Source: Candidatus Rokuibacteriota bacterium (GTDB lineage Bacteria; Methylomirabilota; Methylomirabilia; Rokubacteriales; CSP1-6). From it: a stretch of DNA of 36,803 bases. This document shows positions 17,454-26,004 of the stretch, in pieces (position 1 is the first letter of the stretch; each line of letters starts with the position of its first letter). Location: NCBI GenBank assembly GCA_003220435.1, contig QHSL01000012.1:1-36803 (forward strand). Direction: 5' to 3'. The position numbers and the translations under genes are program-made. The notes below the pieces were generated by a model that saw only the letters and a program-made list of their open reading frames with translations, did no database searches and was not told the DNA's origin.

Positions 17454-17910
17454 CTACCGGCCCGTGAACCGGGGCACCCGGCCCTCGCGATGCGCCGAGG
17501 CACCCTCGTCGATGTCGCGTTCGAGCCTCCTGAAGCAGGCGCTCCGAAGGGTACGCCGCCAGGACGAGCCCGAGCCGCTCCATCTCGGCGGCGTCCACCT
17601 CACGGCCGGTACAGATGAGCTCGAGCGCCCGCGCCCGGCCGACGATCCCGGCAGCCGCACGGGACCGCCCGCCCCGGGAAACCCGCCTCACAGCGCCTCC
17701 GGCACCGCCCACGTCGCGTGGCTCGCCGCCAGACGGATATCGCACGCCAGTGACATCTCGGCCGCGCCCGCGCGCGCGGCGCCGTTGAGCGCGGCGATGA
17801 CGGTCTGCGCCTCGAGCGCGTCGTAGAGGCGGTTGGCGGTCCGCACCAGCTCGAGGATCTGCTCCTTGGTGTAGGTCGCGCGGACCACCGGGCTGAGAAT
17901 CCGATCCCGA
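17454..17910 (-). pseudogene. decayed enoyl-CoA hydratase/isomerase
   Basis: Pieces of a crotonase-fold protein occur in successive frames. The segment from 17888 down to a stop at 17688 reads EAQTVIAALNGAARAGAAEM then SLACDIRLAASHATW. A second frame gives I-V-G-R-A-R-A-L-E-L-I-C-T-G-R-E-V-D and M-E-R-L-G-L-V. A third gives LERDIDEGASAHREGRVPRF to a TAG at 17456-17454. A further shift lies near 17888, and the N-terminal third is missing. With at least three lesions this is a non-functional remnant rather than a sequencing error. Confidence 0.8.
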
Positions 17911-18003
17911 GCTCATCGTCGCCACGATCACCTCCGCCCCGTTCCGGGGTCCGGCTAGACTACCAACTCACCTTGACGCCGTCGAGCGCGCCAGTGCAGT
18001 CTG

Positions 18004-18056
18004 CAGTGCGAGCCGCAGCCCGTCGCGGGGCTGGGGTCCCGCCGGGCGAGGCGAGC
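18004..18056 (+). repeat. GC-rich intergenic palindromic repeat, short form, copy 2
   Basis: Shares the ordered blocks GCGAGCCGCAG, GGGGCTGGGG and GGCGAGGCGAGC with the reverse complement of the long copies at 16362 and 25801. It lies just before the CoA-transferase leader. Confidence 0.7.
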
Positions 18057-18081
18057 TTATATATATGAAGGAGCTCTCTCC

Positions 18082-19287
18082 ATGACCGAGCGTGATGGGC
18101 AGCTCGACGGCGTTCTCGCGGGAACGCGCGTCCTCGACTTCGGGCGCTACATCGCGGGGCCCTACTGCGCCGCGCTCCTGGCGGACCTGGGTGCCGACGT
18201 GATCCGTATCGAGCGCCGCGGGGGCGGCGAGGATCGCCGGGTCGCGCCGGTGGCCGCCGACGGCGCGGGCGCGCTCTATCTGGTGATGAACCGCAACAAG
18301 CGCGCGATGACCCTCGACCCGGCCTGCCCCGAGGGGCGCGAGATCGTCCGCAAGCTCGTGGCGACCGCCGACGTCGTCGTCGCCAATCTGCCCCCTGAAG
18401 TCTTGAAGTCGCTCGCGCTCGACTTGGAGAGCCTGCGTCGCGTCAAGCCCGACATCATCCTGACCACGGTGACCGCGTTCGGCGCCGGCGGCCCGTGGAG
18501 CCATAAGCACGGCTTCGACGGGATCGGCCAGGTGATGTGCGGCTCGGCCTACCTGACCGGCACGCCCGAACAGCCGCTACGCGCGGCGGTGGCCTGGGTC
18601 GACTGCGGTACCGCGTCGCTCGCCGCGTTCGGCACGCTGGCGGCGCTCATGGCGCGCGGCAAGACGGGGCGGGGCCAGAAGGTCGAGGGCGCGCTGCTCC
18701 GCACCGCGGTCGCATTCAACAATCCAACGCTCGTCGAGCAGCAGGTGGTCCAGCCCAACCGGGTGGCCACGGTGAACCGCGGGCAGACGTCGGCGCCGTC
18801 GGACCTGTACCGCACGCGGGACGGCTGGATCCTCACCGCCGCGATCGGCGAGCCGATGTTCGCGCGCTGGGCGGCGCTGATGGGCGAGCCGCACTGGCTC
18901 GGCGACCCGCGGTTCAAGGACGACCTCTCGCGCGGTGACCATGGCGAGGCCATCTCCAAGCGCATGTCGGAGTGGACCGCGACCCGCACGACGGCGGAGG
19001 CGCTGGCCGGACTGGAGGGGGCGAGGATCCCGGCGGCGCCGCTCTACTCGCCGCAGCAAGCGCTCGAGGACGACCACATCCGCGCCGCCAGGCTCCTCGA
19101 GGACACGGACTATCCGGGCCTCGCGCACAAGGCGCCGCTGGCGCCGACGCCGGTGGACCTGTCAGAGACACCCGGGCGCTACCGTCACCGGGCGCCGACG
19201 ATCGGCGAGCACACCGCGGAGATCCTGACCGAGCTCGGTTACGATCGCGCGGCGATCGCCGGCCTGGAGTCCCGCGGGGTAGTCTGA
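18082..19287 (+). CDS. CaiB/BaiF family (class III) CoA-transferase
   Basis: A 401-residue class III CoA-transferase. The N-terminus is TRVLDFGRYIAGPYCAALLA and the catalytic aspartate is D174 in W-V-D-C-G-T-A-S-L. The C-terminus P-T-I-G-E-H-T-A-E-I-L matches the family. AAGGAG precedes the ATG by about 8 nt. It differs clearly from the 9913-11106 enzyme, so it is not a recent duplicate. It is monocistronic and converges on the MFS gene with one base between the stop codons. Confidence 0.93.
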   Translation: MTERDGQLDGVLAGTRVLDFGRYIAGPYCAALLADLGADVIRIERRGGGEDRRVAPVAADGAGALYLVMNRNKRAMTLDPACPEGREIVRKLVATADVVVANLPPEVLKSLALDLESLRRVKPDIILTTVTAFGAGGPWSHKHGFDGIGQVMCGSAYLTGTPEQPLRAAVAWVDCGTASLAAFGTLAALMARGKTGRGQKVEGALLRTAVAFNNPTLVEQQVVQPNRVATVNRGQTSAPSDLYRTRDGWILTAAIGEPMFARWAALMGEPHWLGDPRFKDDLSRGDHGEAISKRMSEWTATRTTAEALAGLEGARIPAAPLYSPQQALEDDHIRAARLLEDTDYPGLAHKAPLAPTPVDLSETPGRYRHRAPTIGEHTAEILTELGYDRAAIAGLESRGVV

Positions 19288-19288
19288 A

Positions 19289-20503
19289 TCAAATCCTCCG
19301 CACGCGCGGGAACGTCAGCGCGGCGGCGCCGGCCACAGCCGTGAGCGCGAGTCCGCTGGCGCCGAGAGCGATGCTGACGCCGAACAGCGATGCGAGCGCG
19401 CCGACCTGGAGCTGGCCGAGCGGCGCCAACCCGATCGCCACCACCCAGGCGCCGCCCGCGCGCCCGCGGAGCCGCTCGGGCACGCTGAGCTGCATCAGGC
19501 TCTGCGAGAGCAGGTCCGAGACGGCGCCCAGCGCGTTCACCGCGATCAGCACGACGACGACGCCCGCGAAACCCACGACACGCGGCGCCACGCCGAGCGT
19601 GATCACGCTTGCGCCGAAGGCCAGCAGCACCGCCAGGAACAAGGTCCCGCTGCCTCGCACCGGGCCGCGCGCCCCGACGGCGAAGAGGCCGAGGATTCCG
19701 CCGACCGCGCGCGCCGCGTTCATCGTGCCGAGCCCCTCGGGCCCGACGCGGAGGATGTCGCGCGCCAGGCTTGGGAGCAGGGCCTGGTGCGAGAAGCCGA
19801 GGATCTCGGCGCCGGCGGTGAGGAGCATCAGCACGGGCAGGATCCGATCGGTCCGCATCGCGGTGACGAACCCGACGACGCCCTGCCACAGCGAGCCGGC
19901 CGCGGCCCGCCGGATGCCCGTGGGCGTCGAGGCCGGCAGGAGCGCGGCGGCGCCCGCCAGATAGCCCACTGCGACCGCCAGGTACGCGACACCGGAGCCG
20001 AGGTGCGCGATGACCACGCCGGCGCCGAGCGAACCGAGCAGCCAGCCCGAGCGCATCGCGACGCCCAGCAGCGCGAGCGCGTTGATCAGCTCCTTCGGAC
20101 CCACGACGTCATGGGTGTAGCTCTGCCGGGCCGCCCACTCGATGCCGCGGATGACCCCCGCGACGAGGGTCAGCAGCAGGAGGTGGGTGAAGCTCATGCG
20201 CCCGGCGAGCATCAGCCCCCCGAGCGCGGCGCTCGTGAGCGCCTGGCCGGCGCCCGTCAGCATCAGCAGGCGGTGGCGCGGAAATCGATCGGCGAGGACG
20301 CCGGCAGGCGCACCGACGAAGAAGAGCGGCAGCGCCCTCATCCCGAGCGCCACGCCCACCAGGAACGGCGAGCTGGTCAGCTCGAGCGCCAGCCAGCCGA
20401 GCACGACGACCTCGCCCATCGTCCCCACGGCGTTCAGAATCATGGAGCTCCCGAGGCAACGGAAGTCCCGGAGGCGGACGAGAGAGAGCCGGGCGATGGT
20501 CAT
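19289..20503 (-). CDS. MFS transporter (EntS/DHA3-like)
   Basis: A 404-residue protein of about 12 hydrophobic helices. The conserved loop after helix 2 reads P-A-G-V-L-A-D-R-F-P-R-H-R, the MFS motif G-x-x-x-D-R-x-x-R. The sequence character (V-G-V-A-L-G-M-R-A-L-P) fits the MFS_3/EntS group of exporters. It probably exports a small organic molecule across the inner membrane. The ATG at 20503 has no clear ribosome site, so a start a few codons away is possible. Confidence 0.85.
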   Translation of the reverse strand: MTIARLSLVRLRDFRCLGSSMILNAVGTMGEVVVLGWLALELTSSPFLVGVALGMRALPLFFVGAPAGVLADRFPRHRLLMLTGAGQALTSAALGGLMLAGRMSFTHLLLLTLVAGVIRGIEWAARQSYTHDVVGPKELINALALLGVAMRSGWLLGSLGAGVVIAHLGSGVAYLAVAVGYLAGAAALLPASTPTGIRRAAAGSLWQGVVGFVTAMRTDRILPVLMLLTAGAEILGFSHQALLPSLARDILRVGPEGLGTMNAARAVGGILGLFAVGARGPVRGSGTLFLAVLLAFGASVITLGVAPRVVGFAGVVVVLIAVNALGAVSDLLSQSLMQLSVPERLRGRAGGAWVVAIGLAPLGQLQVGALASLFGVSIALGASGLALTAVAGAAALTFPRVRRI

Positions 20504-20597
20504 GGTCTGGGGCGGGCGAGCACGATCGTCCTCGGACTCTCCGGCGCTGTCAAGGCGCCGGCGAGGGAGCGGACGCGGTCGGCTATACTCGCCCCCG

Positions 20598-21251
20598 ATG
20601 GCCCAGGGGACGGGACCGGCGGCGAGTGTGGTCGAGGATCGCGTGATCCCGCCCGGCCAGTGGTGGGCGCGCGTGATCGCGCGTGGGCACACGCTCCGGA
20701 TCGTCGATCTCGAGGGCAAGCAGGCCGTGGACTTCCTCTGCTACAACGCCGCAAACCCGGAGGAGCGCTACAACGCGGCGGACACGATGAAGTACGCGAA
20801 GACGATCTTCCTCACCCGGGGCCACGGCATCTACTCGGACCTGGGCCGCCGCCTGTTCACGATCGTCGAGGACACCTGCGGCCGTCACGACACGATCGGC
20901 GGCTGCTGCAGCGCCGAGAGCAACGAGGTCCGCTACGGGGTGAAGGACTCACCGAGCTGCCGGGCGAACTTCCGCCGTGCCCTGGCCGCCTTCGGTCTGG
21001 GGCCCAAGGACATCGTCGCGAATCTCAACTTCTTCATGAACGTCCCGGTGGACGCCGACGGGGCCATGGGGATCGTGGACGGGCTCTCGAAGGCAGGGGA
21101 CTACGTGGACCTGAGGGCCGAGATGGACGTGCTGGCGGTGATCTCCAACTGTCCACAGGTATACAACCCGTGCAACGGCTTCAACCCGACGCCGATCCGG
21201 GTGGTGGTGACGGAGGGGACTACCGGGCGAACGCCGGCGTCCCCGCGATGA
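20598..21251 (+). CDS. DUF1989 / urea-carboxylase-associated family protein
   Basis: A 217-residue protein. The conserved part includes R-I-V-D-L-E-G-K-Q-A-V-D-F, the metal-site-like E-D-T-C94-G-R-H97-D98-T, then G-G-C-C-S-A-E-S-N, and a C-terminal N-G-F-N-P-T-P-I-R-V. This is the DUF1989 family, found beside urea carboxylase in other genomes; the reaction is not established. TATACT at 20584-20589 lies 8 nt before the ATG and no Shine-Dalgarno is present, so the mRNA may be leaderless. Its last 32 nt overlap the end of the opposite-strand VOC gene. Confidence 0.85.
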   Translation: MAQGTGPAASVVEDRVIPPGQWWARVIARGHTLRIVDLEGKQAVDFLCYNAANPEERYNAADTMKYAKTIFLTRGHGIYSDLGRRLFTIVEDTCGRHDTIGGCCSAESNEVRYGVKDSPSCRANFRRALAAFGLGPKDIVANLNFFMNVPVDADGAMGIVDGLSKAGDYVDLRAEMDVLAVISNCPQVYNPCNGFNPTPIRVVVTEGTTGRTPASPR

Positions 21252-21729
21252 CCTCGTCCCACGGCCCGGGGAAGCGTCCCTTGTCGCCGGTGCCCGAGAA
21301 GGGCCTCTCCCGGCGCCATTCGCGCCGTGGCTGCTCGTAGTACACCTCGAGCCCGTTCCCGTCGGGATCCGAAAAGTAGACCCCGATCGAGACCGTGTGG
21401 TCCGAGACGCTGACCGGCACGCCCTTGTCCTTGAGCCTGAGGTAGATCTCCTTCAGATCGTCGAGGCATCCCATCCGCCAGGCGAAGTGGTTCAGCCCGA
21501 CCTGCCGCTTCTGTGGCCCCGGGGCATCCTCGCCGACCTCGAAGAGCGCGATGTCGTGGGCGTGGGCTGGGTCGCAGGCCAGAAACACCGCCCGCAGCTT
21601 GCCGGTGTCCTTGAAATACATCGTGTCCTGGGTGTGGAGCCCGAGGATGTCGGTGTACCAGCGGTGCGACTGCTCGGCGTTACGCACGAAGATATTCACG
21701 TGATCCAGGGAAACCGGCTTGTAGGACAT
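21220..21729 (-). CDS. VOC superfamily (glyoxalase/dioxygenase-like) protein
   Basis: A 169-residue vicinal-oxygen-chelate protein with paired beta-alpha-beta-beta-beta modules. It starts S-L-D-H-V-N-I-F-V. The likely metal ligands are that His, a second in V-G-L-N-H-F-A-W and a Glu in D-P-D-G-N-G-L-E-V-Y-Y-E. The layout fits ring-cleaving dioxygenases and glyoxalase-type lyases; no substrate can be assigned. AAGGAG precedes the ATG at 21729. It converges on and overlaps the DUF1989 gene. Confidence 0.88.
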   Translation of the reverse strand: MSYKPVSLDHVNIFVRNAEQSHRWYTDILGLHTQDTMYFKDTGKLRAVFLACDPAHAHDIALFEVGEDAPGPQKRQVGLNHFAWRMGCLDDLKEIYLRLKDKGVPVSVSDHTVSIGVYFSDPDGNGLEVYYEQPRREWRRERPFSGTGDKGRFPGPWDEVIAGTPAFAR

Positions 21730-21810
21730 GTTCCTCTCCTTCCGGCTCGATGGGCGTAGCGCAGTATACCGCACGGGGCTTCACGTCGTCCGATTCAGGC
21801 ATTCGCCTGA

Positions 21811-21872
21811 TTGTCCCCTCGGAAATCGGCTTCACAATTTCACCATTAAGTTTCACACATAGGGAGGTGACC
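21811..21872 (+). promoter_or_regulatory. AT-rich leader with repeated TTTCAC motifs
   Basis: In the 143-nt divergent spacer, TTCACA (21831), TTTCAC (21838) and TTTCAC (21851) occur in an island much richer in A/T than its surroundings, just before the AGGGAGG ribosome site. It may be an operator or promoter for the activator gene. No clear -24/-12 or -35/-10 pair is seen. Confidence 0.35.
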
Positions 21873-22862
21873 GTGGGCATCGAGGACCTGGCGCTGCAAG
21901 AGCCGCTCCTCGACGGGAGCCGCCAGATGCGGGCCATTCAGGCGGTCGTCGCGAGCGTCGCGGACACGGACGCGACCGTGTTGATCCGCGGTGAGAGCGG
22001 GGTGGGCAAGGACGTCGTGGCCCGTACTATTCACGCCGCCTCCTCCCGCCGCGACCGACAGTTCGTCAAGGTCAACTGCGCCGCCATTCCGCCCGGGCTT
22101 CTCGAGTCCGAGCTCTTCGGCCACGAGCGGGGCGCGTTCACCGGTGCCCACCGGCGCAAGCTCGGACAGTTCGAGATGGCGAATCGAGGGACGATCTACC
22201 TGGACGAGGTCGGCGAGCTACCGCCGGCGCTCCAGGCCAAGCTGCTGCACGTGCTCCAGGACCTGCGCTTCTGCCGCGTGGGGGGATACGGGCTGGTCGA
22301 CGTGGACGTGCGGGTGATCTCGGCGACCAACGGCAACCTGGAGGCCGCGATGGCCCGCGGCCAGTTCCGCCAGGACCTCTACTACCGGCTCAACGTCGTG
22401 GAGATCCTGGTACCGCCCCTGCGCGAGCGGTCGGAGGAGATACCTCTGCTCGCGTCGGCCCTGCTCGCGCGGTTCAACCGACAATACGGACGAACGAAGG
22501 AGCTTTCACCCGAGACGGCGGCTCGCCTCACGGCATATTCGTGGCCGGGCAACGTCCGGGAGCTGGAGAACGTCATGCGACGTCTTGTGGTGCTCCCCGA
22601 CGGGGAGCAGGCGTTCGAGACACTGGTCGCACACGACCGGAACGGGCACGCCTGGGCGGCCCACGCTCCGGCCCACAACTTGAAGCACGTGGCGCGGCGC
22701 GCCGCGGGAGAAGCTGAGCGCCGGGCCATCGTGGAGGTCCTCGAGCGCGTGGGCTGGAACCGCACCGAGGCCGCTCGCATCCTCAAGGTCAGCTACAAGA
22801 CGCTGCTGAACAAGATCGCCGAGCTCCGGCTCGCGCCGCCGCCGACCGCCCGCGCGCACTGA
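21873..22862 (+). CDS. sigma-54-dependent transcriptional activator without sensor domain
   Basis: A 329-residue enhancer-binding protein made only of an AAA+ core and a Fis-type helix-turn-helix. Walker A is G-E-S-G-V-G-K-D (40-47), the sigma-54 contact loop is G-A-F-T-G-A (87-92), and Walker B is I-Y-L-D-E-V-G. The arginine-finger and sensor region includes FRQDLYYRLNVVEILVPPLR. The HTH is N-R-T-E-A-A-R-I-L-K-V-S-Y-K-T-L-L-N-K-I near the end. There is no receiver, GAF or PAS domain, so it may be regulated by its level or by a partner, as in PspF-like proteins. GTG 21873 is chosen from AGGGAGG with 5 nt spacing. The downstream amidohydrolase is a possible target. Confidence 0.92.
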   Translation: MGIEDLALQEPLLDGSRQMRAIQAVVASVADTDATVLIRGESGVGKDVVARTIHAASSRRDRQFVKVNCAAIPPGLLESELFGHERGAFTGAHRRKLGQFEMANRGTIYLDEVGELPPALQAKLLHVLQDLRFCRVGGYGLVDVDVRVISATNGNLEAAMARGQFRQDLYYRLNVVEILVPPLRERSEEIPLLASALLARFNRQYGRTKELSPETAARLTAYSWPGNVRELENVMRRLVVLPDGEQAFETLVAHDRNGHAWAAHAPAHNLKHVARRAAGEAERRAIVEVLERVGWNRTEAARILKVSYKTLLNKIAELRLAPPPTARAH

Positions 22863-23020
22863 CCGCGGCGCTCCACGCCTCGTCCACGAGCGCGAAGCGA
22901 GGGTCTTCGGGTCACCCGGCTCTCCATCACCTCGAAGATGATGGGTCCGTGTTGCGGGTGGCCGTCAACACGCGGCCCTACTATACTTGGCACTTACCGC
23001 GCGGGAGGGGAGGAGACACG

Positions 23021-24007
23021 ATGCCCATGGTGAGCCGGCGAGTCATCAGATCGTACGAAGCGCGCTACTCGATGGGCGCCAACAAGGCGTCCATGTACGA
23101 CCTGACCGACGCGATCGACGTCCACGCCCACGCGCGCGGCCACGACGAGGAAGATCCGATGCACGCCGCGCAGGAGGCCAGCCGCGCCGGGATGAAGGCG
23201 ATCCTCTTCAAGAGCATCTCGCCCGGGCGTCCGTGGGAAGTGGCGCGCCAGCTCCAGGAGGACGTGGACCGCTGGGCCGAGCGCGAGGGGCTGCGGCCCG
23301 TGAAGTGCCTCTCCGCCTGGATCGTCGGCATTCCGCTGAAGCCCATCGACTTCGCCGAGATCAAGGCCGCGGTGGAGGGGGGCATCCTCGGGATGTGGAT
23401 GCCGCCGGTGACCTCGGCCTGGAGCATCTACCGCCTCGGCGGGCGCGGCGTCTGGTTCGACAAGTCACGGCGGTACGACGACGCGGTGCCACCGGTGGCC
23501 TGGGACGAGGCGCGCAAGACCGGGATCTACATCCTGGACGACCACGGCAAGCTGCTGCCGGCCGTCCGCGACACGGTCCGGCTCTGCGCCGATCACGGCG
23601 TGGCGCTGTCGTTCGGTCACCTCTCGCCGCAGGAGATGGACGCGCTGGCTGCGGAGATCGGCGCGATCGGGTTCCGCCGGGCGTTCATCGACCACCCGTT
23701 CAGCGAGGTGTTCGAGTTCGACGTGCCGACGATGAAGCGCTGGGCCGACGCCGGCGTGCGGTTCGCGCTCACCTGGGACGAGCTCTCGCCGCTGCTGGGC
23801 GTCGACACGCAGGACATGGTCGCGGCGATCCGCGCGATCGGCCCGGAGCACTTCATGCTGTCGAGCGACGCCGGCATCCCCCTGCTGCCGCAGACGGTCG
23901 AGGCGTACCGCCTGCTGGCGGCGATGCTCCGCGCCTACGGGATGACGGAGGTCGAGATGCGCCAGCTCATGACCGGTAGCGCCAAGGAGCTGCTGACCCT
24001 GTCCTGA
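23021..24007 (+). CDS. DUF6282-like metal-dependent amidohydrolase-type protein
   Basis: A 328-residue TIM-barrel-like protein. A-I-D-V-H35-A-H37-A supplies an HxH metal pair near the N-terminus. A lysine segment (M-K-A-I-L-F-K), S-F-G-H-L-S, F-I-D-H-P-F-S and L-S-S-D-A-G continue the amidohydrolase-like pattern. The family looks like DUF6282, whose reaction is not known. The ATG at 23021 has AGGAG about 7 nt upstream and TATACT 33 nt before that. It ends 16 nt from the converging UbiD gene. Confidence 0.72.
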   Translation: MPMVSRRVIRSYEARYSMGANKASMYDLTDAIDVHAHARGHDEEDPMHAAQEASRAGMKAILFKSISPGRPWEVARQLQEDVDRWAEREGLRPVKCLSAWIVGIPLKPIDFAEIKAAVEGGILGMWMPPVTSAWSIYRLGGRGVWFDKSRRYDDAVPPVAWDEARKTGIYILDDHGKLLPAVRDTVRLCADHGVALSFGHLSPQEMDALAAEIGAIGFRRAFIDHPFSEVFEFDVPTMKRWADAGVRFALTWDELSPLLGVDTQDMVAAIRAIGPEHFMLSSDAGIPLLPQTVEAYRLLAAMLRAYGMTEVEMRQLMTGSAKELLTLS

Positions 24008-24023
24008 GGGTTCACCGCCGCCT

Positions 24024-25430
24024 TCACATCAGAGACGCCAGGCGTGCCAGCAGCGTCTGGAGCGCCGGGTCCTCGGCGCCCTTCGGCTTGATCCGCGCGA
24101 ACTCCGCCCGCTCCTTGCCCCGCCAGAGGGGCGGCTTCGTCGCGTCGATCGCCATCTTGCCGCCGACCCGCATCACCGTCACCTCGGAGCGGTCCACGTT
24201 GGGCGCCGAGATGTCGAGCGGGTGGATGCGCTCGTGGGGGATCACGATCACGTCGCGCTCCGGGTTCACGCGCGTCGAGATCGCCCAGAAGAGCTCGCGC
24301 GGATCGTAAATGTTCACGTCCTGGTCGACGGCGATCGCGATCTTCGGGTGGAGATACGGGCTCGACAGCACGCCCAGCAGCACGTCGCGCGCCTGACCGT
24401 CCCAGCGCGGGGTCATCTGCACGAACACCGTGAACATCGTCACCCACGGCGGGATGTAGACGTCGTGGATCTCGGTACGGCCGTGGATCTCGCTGAGGCG
24501 CCGGTACAGGCTCGCCTCCATCGGCACCGAGACCAGGGGCTGGTGGTCGGTGAAGACCGTCGCCTGCATGTGGCGGTAGATCGCGTCCCGCCGCCGGGTG
24601 ATCGCCGTGACCTGGAACACGGGCGCTGGCCCCTCGGCGCCCTTGCTGTAGCCGGTGAACTCGCCGAACGGCCCCTCGGGCTCGCGCACGCCCGGCGGCA
24701 CGACACCCTCGATCACGATCTCGGCCTGCGCGGGGACCTCGAGGTCGATCGTCTCGCACTTCACCAGCTCGAGCGTCTCGCCCAGGACCCCCGCGCCCAT
24801 CTCGAGCTCGTCGTACCCTTCGTGCCGCCCGCTGAAGTTGGCGAGGATCTCGTAGCCGGGGTGGAGCCCGATCGCGAACGCCATCGGCGCCGGCTGGTTC
24901 CGCTCCTGGTACTTCATCAGGTGCGCCCAGTTGTGGCGCGCCGCCATCCAGAAGCCCATCTTCCGCGGTCCGCGCACGAGCGCCCGGATGATCGCCTCGT
25001 TGCGCACGCCGGTGTCCGGGTCCCGGGTGATCGTGACACCGGAGCCGAGGTAGCGGCCGGCGTCGCCCTCGGAGTGGATCGGGATCGGTAACCTTGTGAT
25101 GTCGGCGTCGTCGCCGAGGAGCTTCACTTCCTTGCACGGGCCGTCGGACACGAGCTTCGAGCCGCCGGGAACGCGCGTGAACATGCGATCGGAGAGCTCG
25201 CGCACGACGTTCTCCGGGCTGGTTCCGAGCGCCTTGGCCTGGCGCGCGCGGTCCTTCACCAGGACGTCGCAGAGCTTCCAGCCCGGGAAGCCCTTGAGGC
25301 GATTCAGCATGAGCGGCCGCGGGCTGGCCGAGCAGAGCGCGCCGGCCTGCGTGATGGGATCGATCTCGTCGTCGACGCGGATCAGGTCGTCGCCGAGGGC
25401 CTGGAGAAAGTCGCGAAGATTCAGTGCCAT
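24024..25430 (-). CDS. UbiD family (prenyl-FMN) decarboxylase
   Basis: A 468-residue UbiD-superfamily enzyme of usual length. The signature E-G-P-F-G-E-F-T-G-Y lies at residues 252-261. Other family marks are PIPIHSEGDAGRYL, the N-W-A-H-L-M-K-Y-Q segment and PWVTMFTVFVQM. These enzymes use prenylated FMN to decarboxylate or carboxylate aromatic or unsaturated acids. No UbiX partner gene is in the window, so the cofactor must be supplied from elsewhere. The ATG has GAGGAG 7 nt upstream. With the HpaB-type oxygenase divergently nearby it suggests an aromatic-acid route. Confidence 0.93.
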   Translation of the reverse strand: MALNLRDFLQALGDDLIRVDDEIDPITQAGALCSASPRPLMLNRLKGFPGWKLCDVLVKDRARQAKALGTSPENVVRELSDRMFTRVPGGSKLVSDGPCKEVKLLGDDADITRLPIPIHSEGDAGRYLGSGVTITRDPDTGVRNEAIIRALVRGPRKMGFWMAARHNWAHLMKYQERNQPAPMAFAIGLHPGYEILANFSGRHEGYDELEMGAGVLGETLELVKCETIDLEVPAQAEIVIEGVVPPGVREPEGPFGEFTGYSKGAEGPAPVFQVTAITRRRDAIYRHMQATVFTDHQPLVSVPMEASLYRRLSEIHGRTEIHDVYIPPWVTMFTVFVQMTPRWDGQARDVLLGVLSSPYLHPKIAIAVDQDVNIYDPRELFWAISTRVNPERDVIVIPHERIHPLDISAPNVDRSEVTVMRVGGKMAIDATKPPLWRGKERAEFARIKPKGAEDPALQTLLARLASLM

Positions 25431-25503
25431 CGTCGTCTCCTCACGCGCGCGGTCGCATCACCGCGGTTGTAACAACCCGAGATCGCGGAGTCAAACCGCG
25501 GCG

Positions 25504-25779
25504 CTACTTCGCCTTGTCCCCACCTCCGGCCGCTTGCAGCGTGACGTCGTCGCCGACGATCAGGAAGATCACCTCGCCGTTCGAGGCCTTGTAGCGCCAG
25601 GTCTCGAGCGGGCCGAGCTTGGTGATGTCGTCGGGCTTGCCGAGCACCCGCTCGAGGTCGGCGCGCCGGGAGATGTCCCGGGCCTTCGCGACGATGTCTT
25701 CCTTCGTCCCTCGGCCGCATGCCACCAGCCCCAGCATGACCGACGCGCACAGGAGCGCTCTCAGCGTCGTCACCGTCAT
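25504..25779 (-). CDS. small lipoprotein
   Basis: A 91-residue protein with a lipoprotein signal: basic start, hydrophobic core and lipobox L-V-A-C-G (Cys21). The mature part, I-S-R-R-A-D-L-E-R-V-L-G-K-P-D-D-I then W-R-Y, recalls the SmpA/BamE-type fold (helices followed by a G-x-P-D turn and strands), but the match is weak. GAGGTG precedes the ATG. It lies upstream of ubiD in the same direction with a 73-nt gap. Confidence 0.7.
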   Translation of the reverse strand: MTVTTLRALLCASVMLGLVACGRGTKEDIVAKARDISRRADLERVLGKPDDITKLGPLETWRYKASNGEVIFLIVGDDVTLQAAGGGDKAK

Positions 25780-25800
25780 CGCGGCACCTCTGTTTGTGAC

Positions 25801-25898
25801 CGCGCCTCGGCCCGCGGGGCCTGTTCGTATCGCTCGCCTCGGGCCTGGGGGCCCCAGCCCCCGGGCGGCCCTGCGGCTCGCACTGGGGCCCCGCGACG
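25801..25898 (-). repeat. GC-rich intergenic palindromic repeat, long form, copy 3
   Basis: 98 bases nearly identical to 16362-16459 (about three differences). It lies between the divergent lipoprotein and hydroxylase genes. Confidence 0.85.
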
Positions 25899-25935
25899 GC
25901 CCGCGGCTCGCCCATAGCCTATCCGGATTTCGCCC

Positions 25936-25964
25936 TTGACCGAAGCGCGGTCCCGGGTGTTAGT
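25936..25964 (+). promoter_or_regulatory. weak candidate promoter of hydroxylase operon
   Basis: TTGACC at 25936 is followed after 17 nt by GTTAGT at 25959. The -35 box is good and the -10 poor. It lies about 40 nt before the ATG at 26005. Confidence 0.3.
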
Positions 25965-26004
25965 GGGGGACGATCTCGCGACCGAACTCTCAGGGGGTGC
26001 GACC

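Noticed and set aside
22988-23004. TTGGCAC as a sigma-54 (-24/-12) promoter for the amidohydrolase gene
   Set aside because: The -24-like half is good but no TTGC-type -12 half follows at the right spacing.
22863-23020. Possible gene remnant on the minus strand
   Set aside because: A short frame (GPIIFEVMESRVTRRPSL) looks protein-like but matches no family I can name and has no start or ribosome site.
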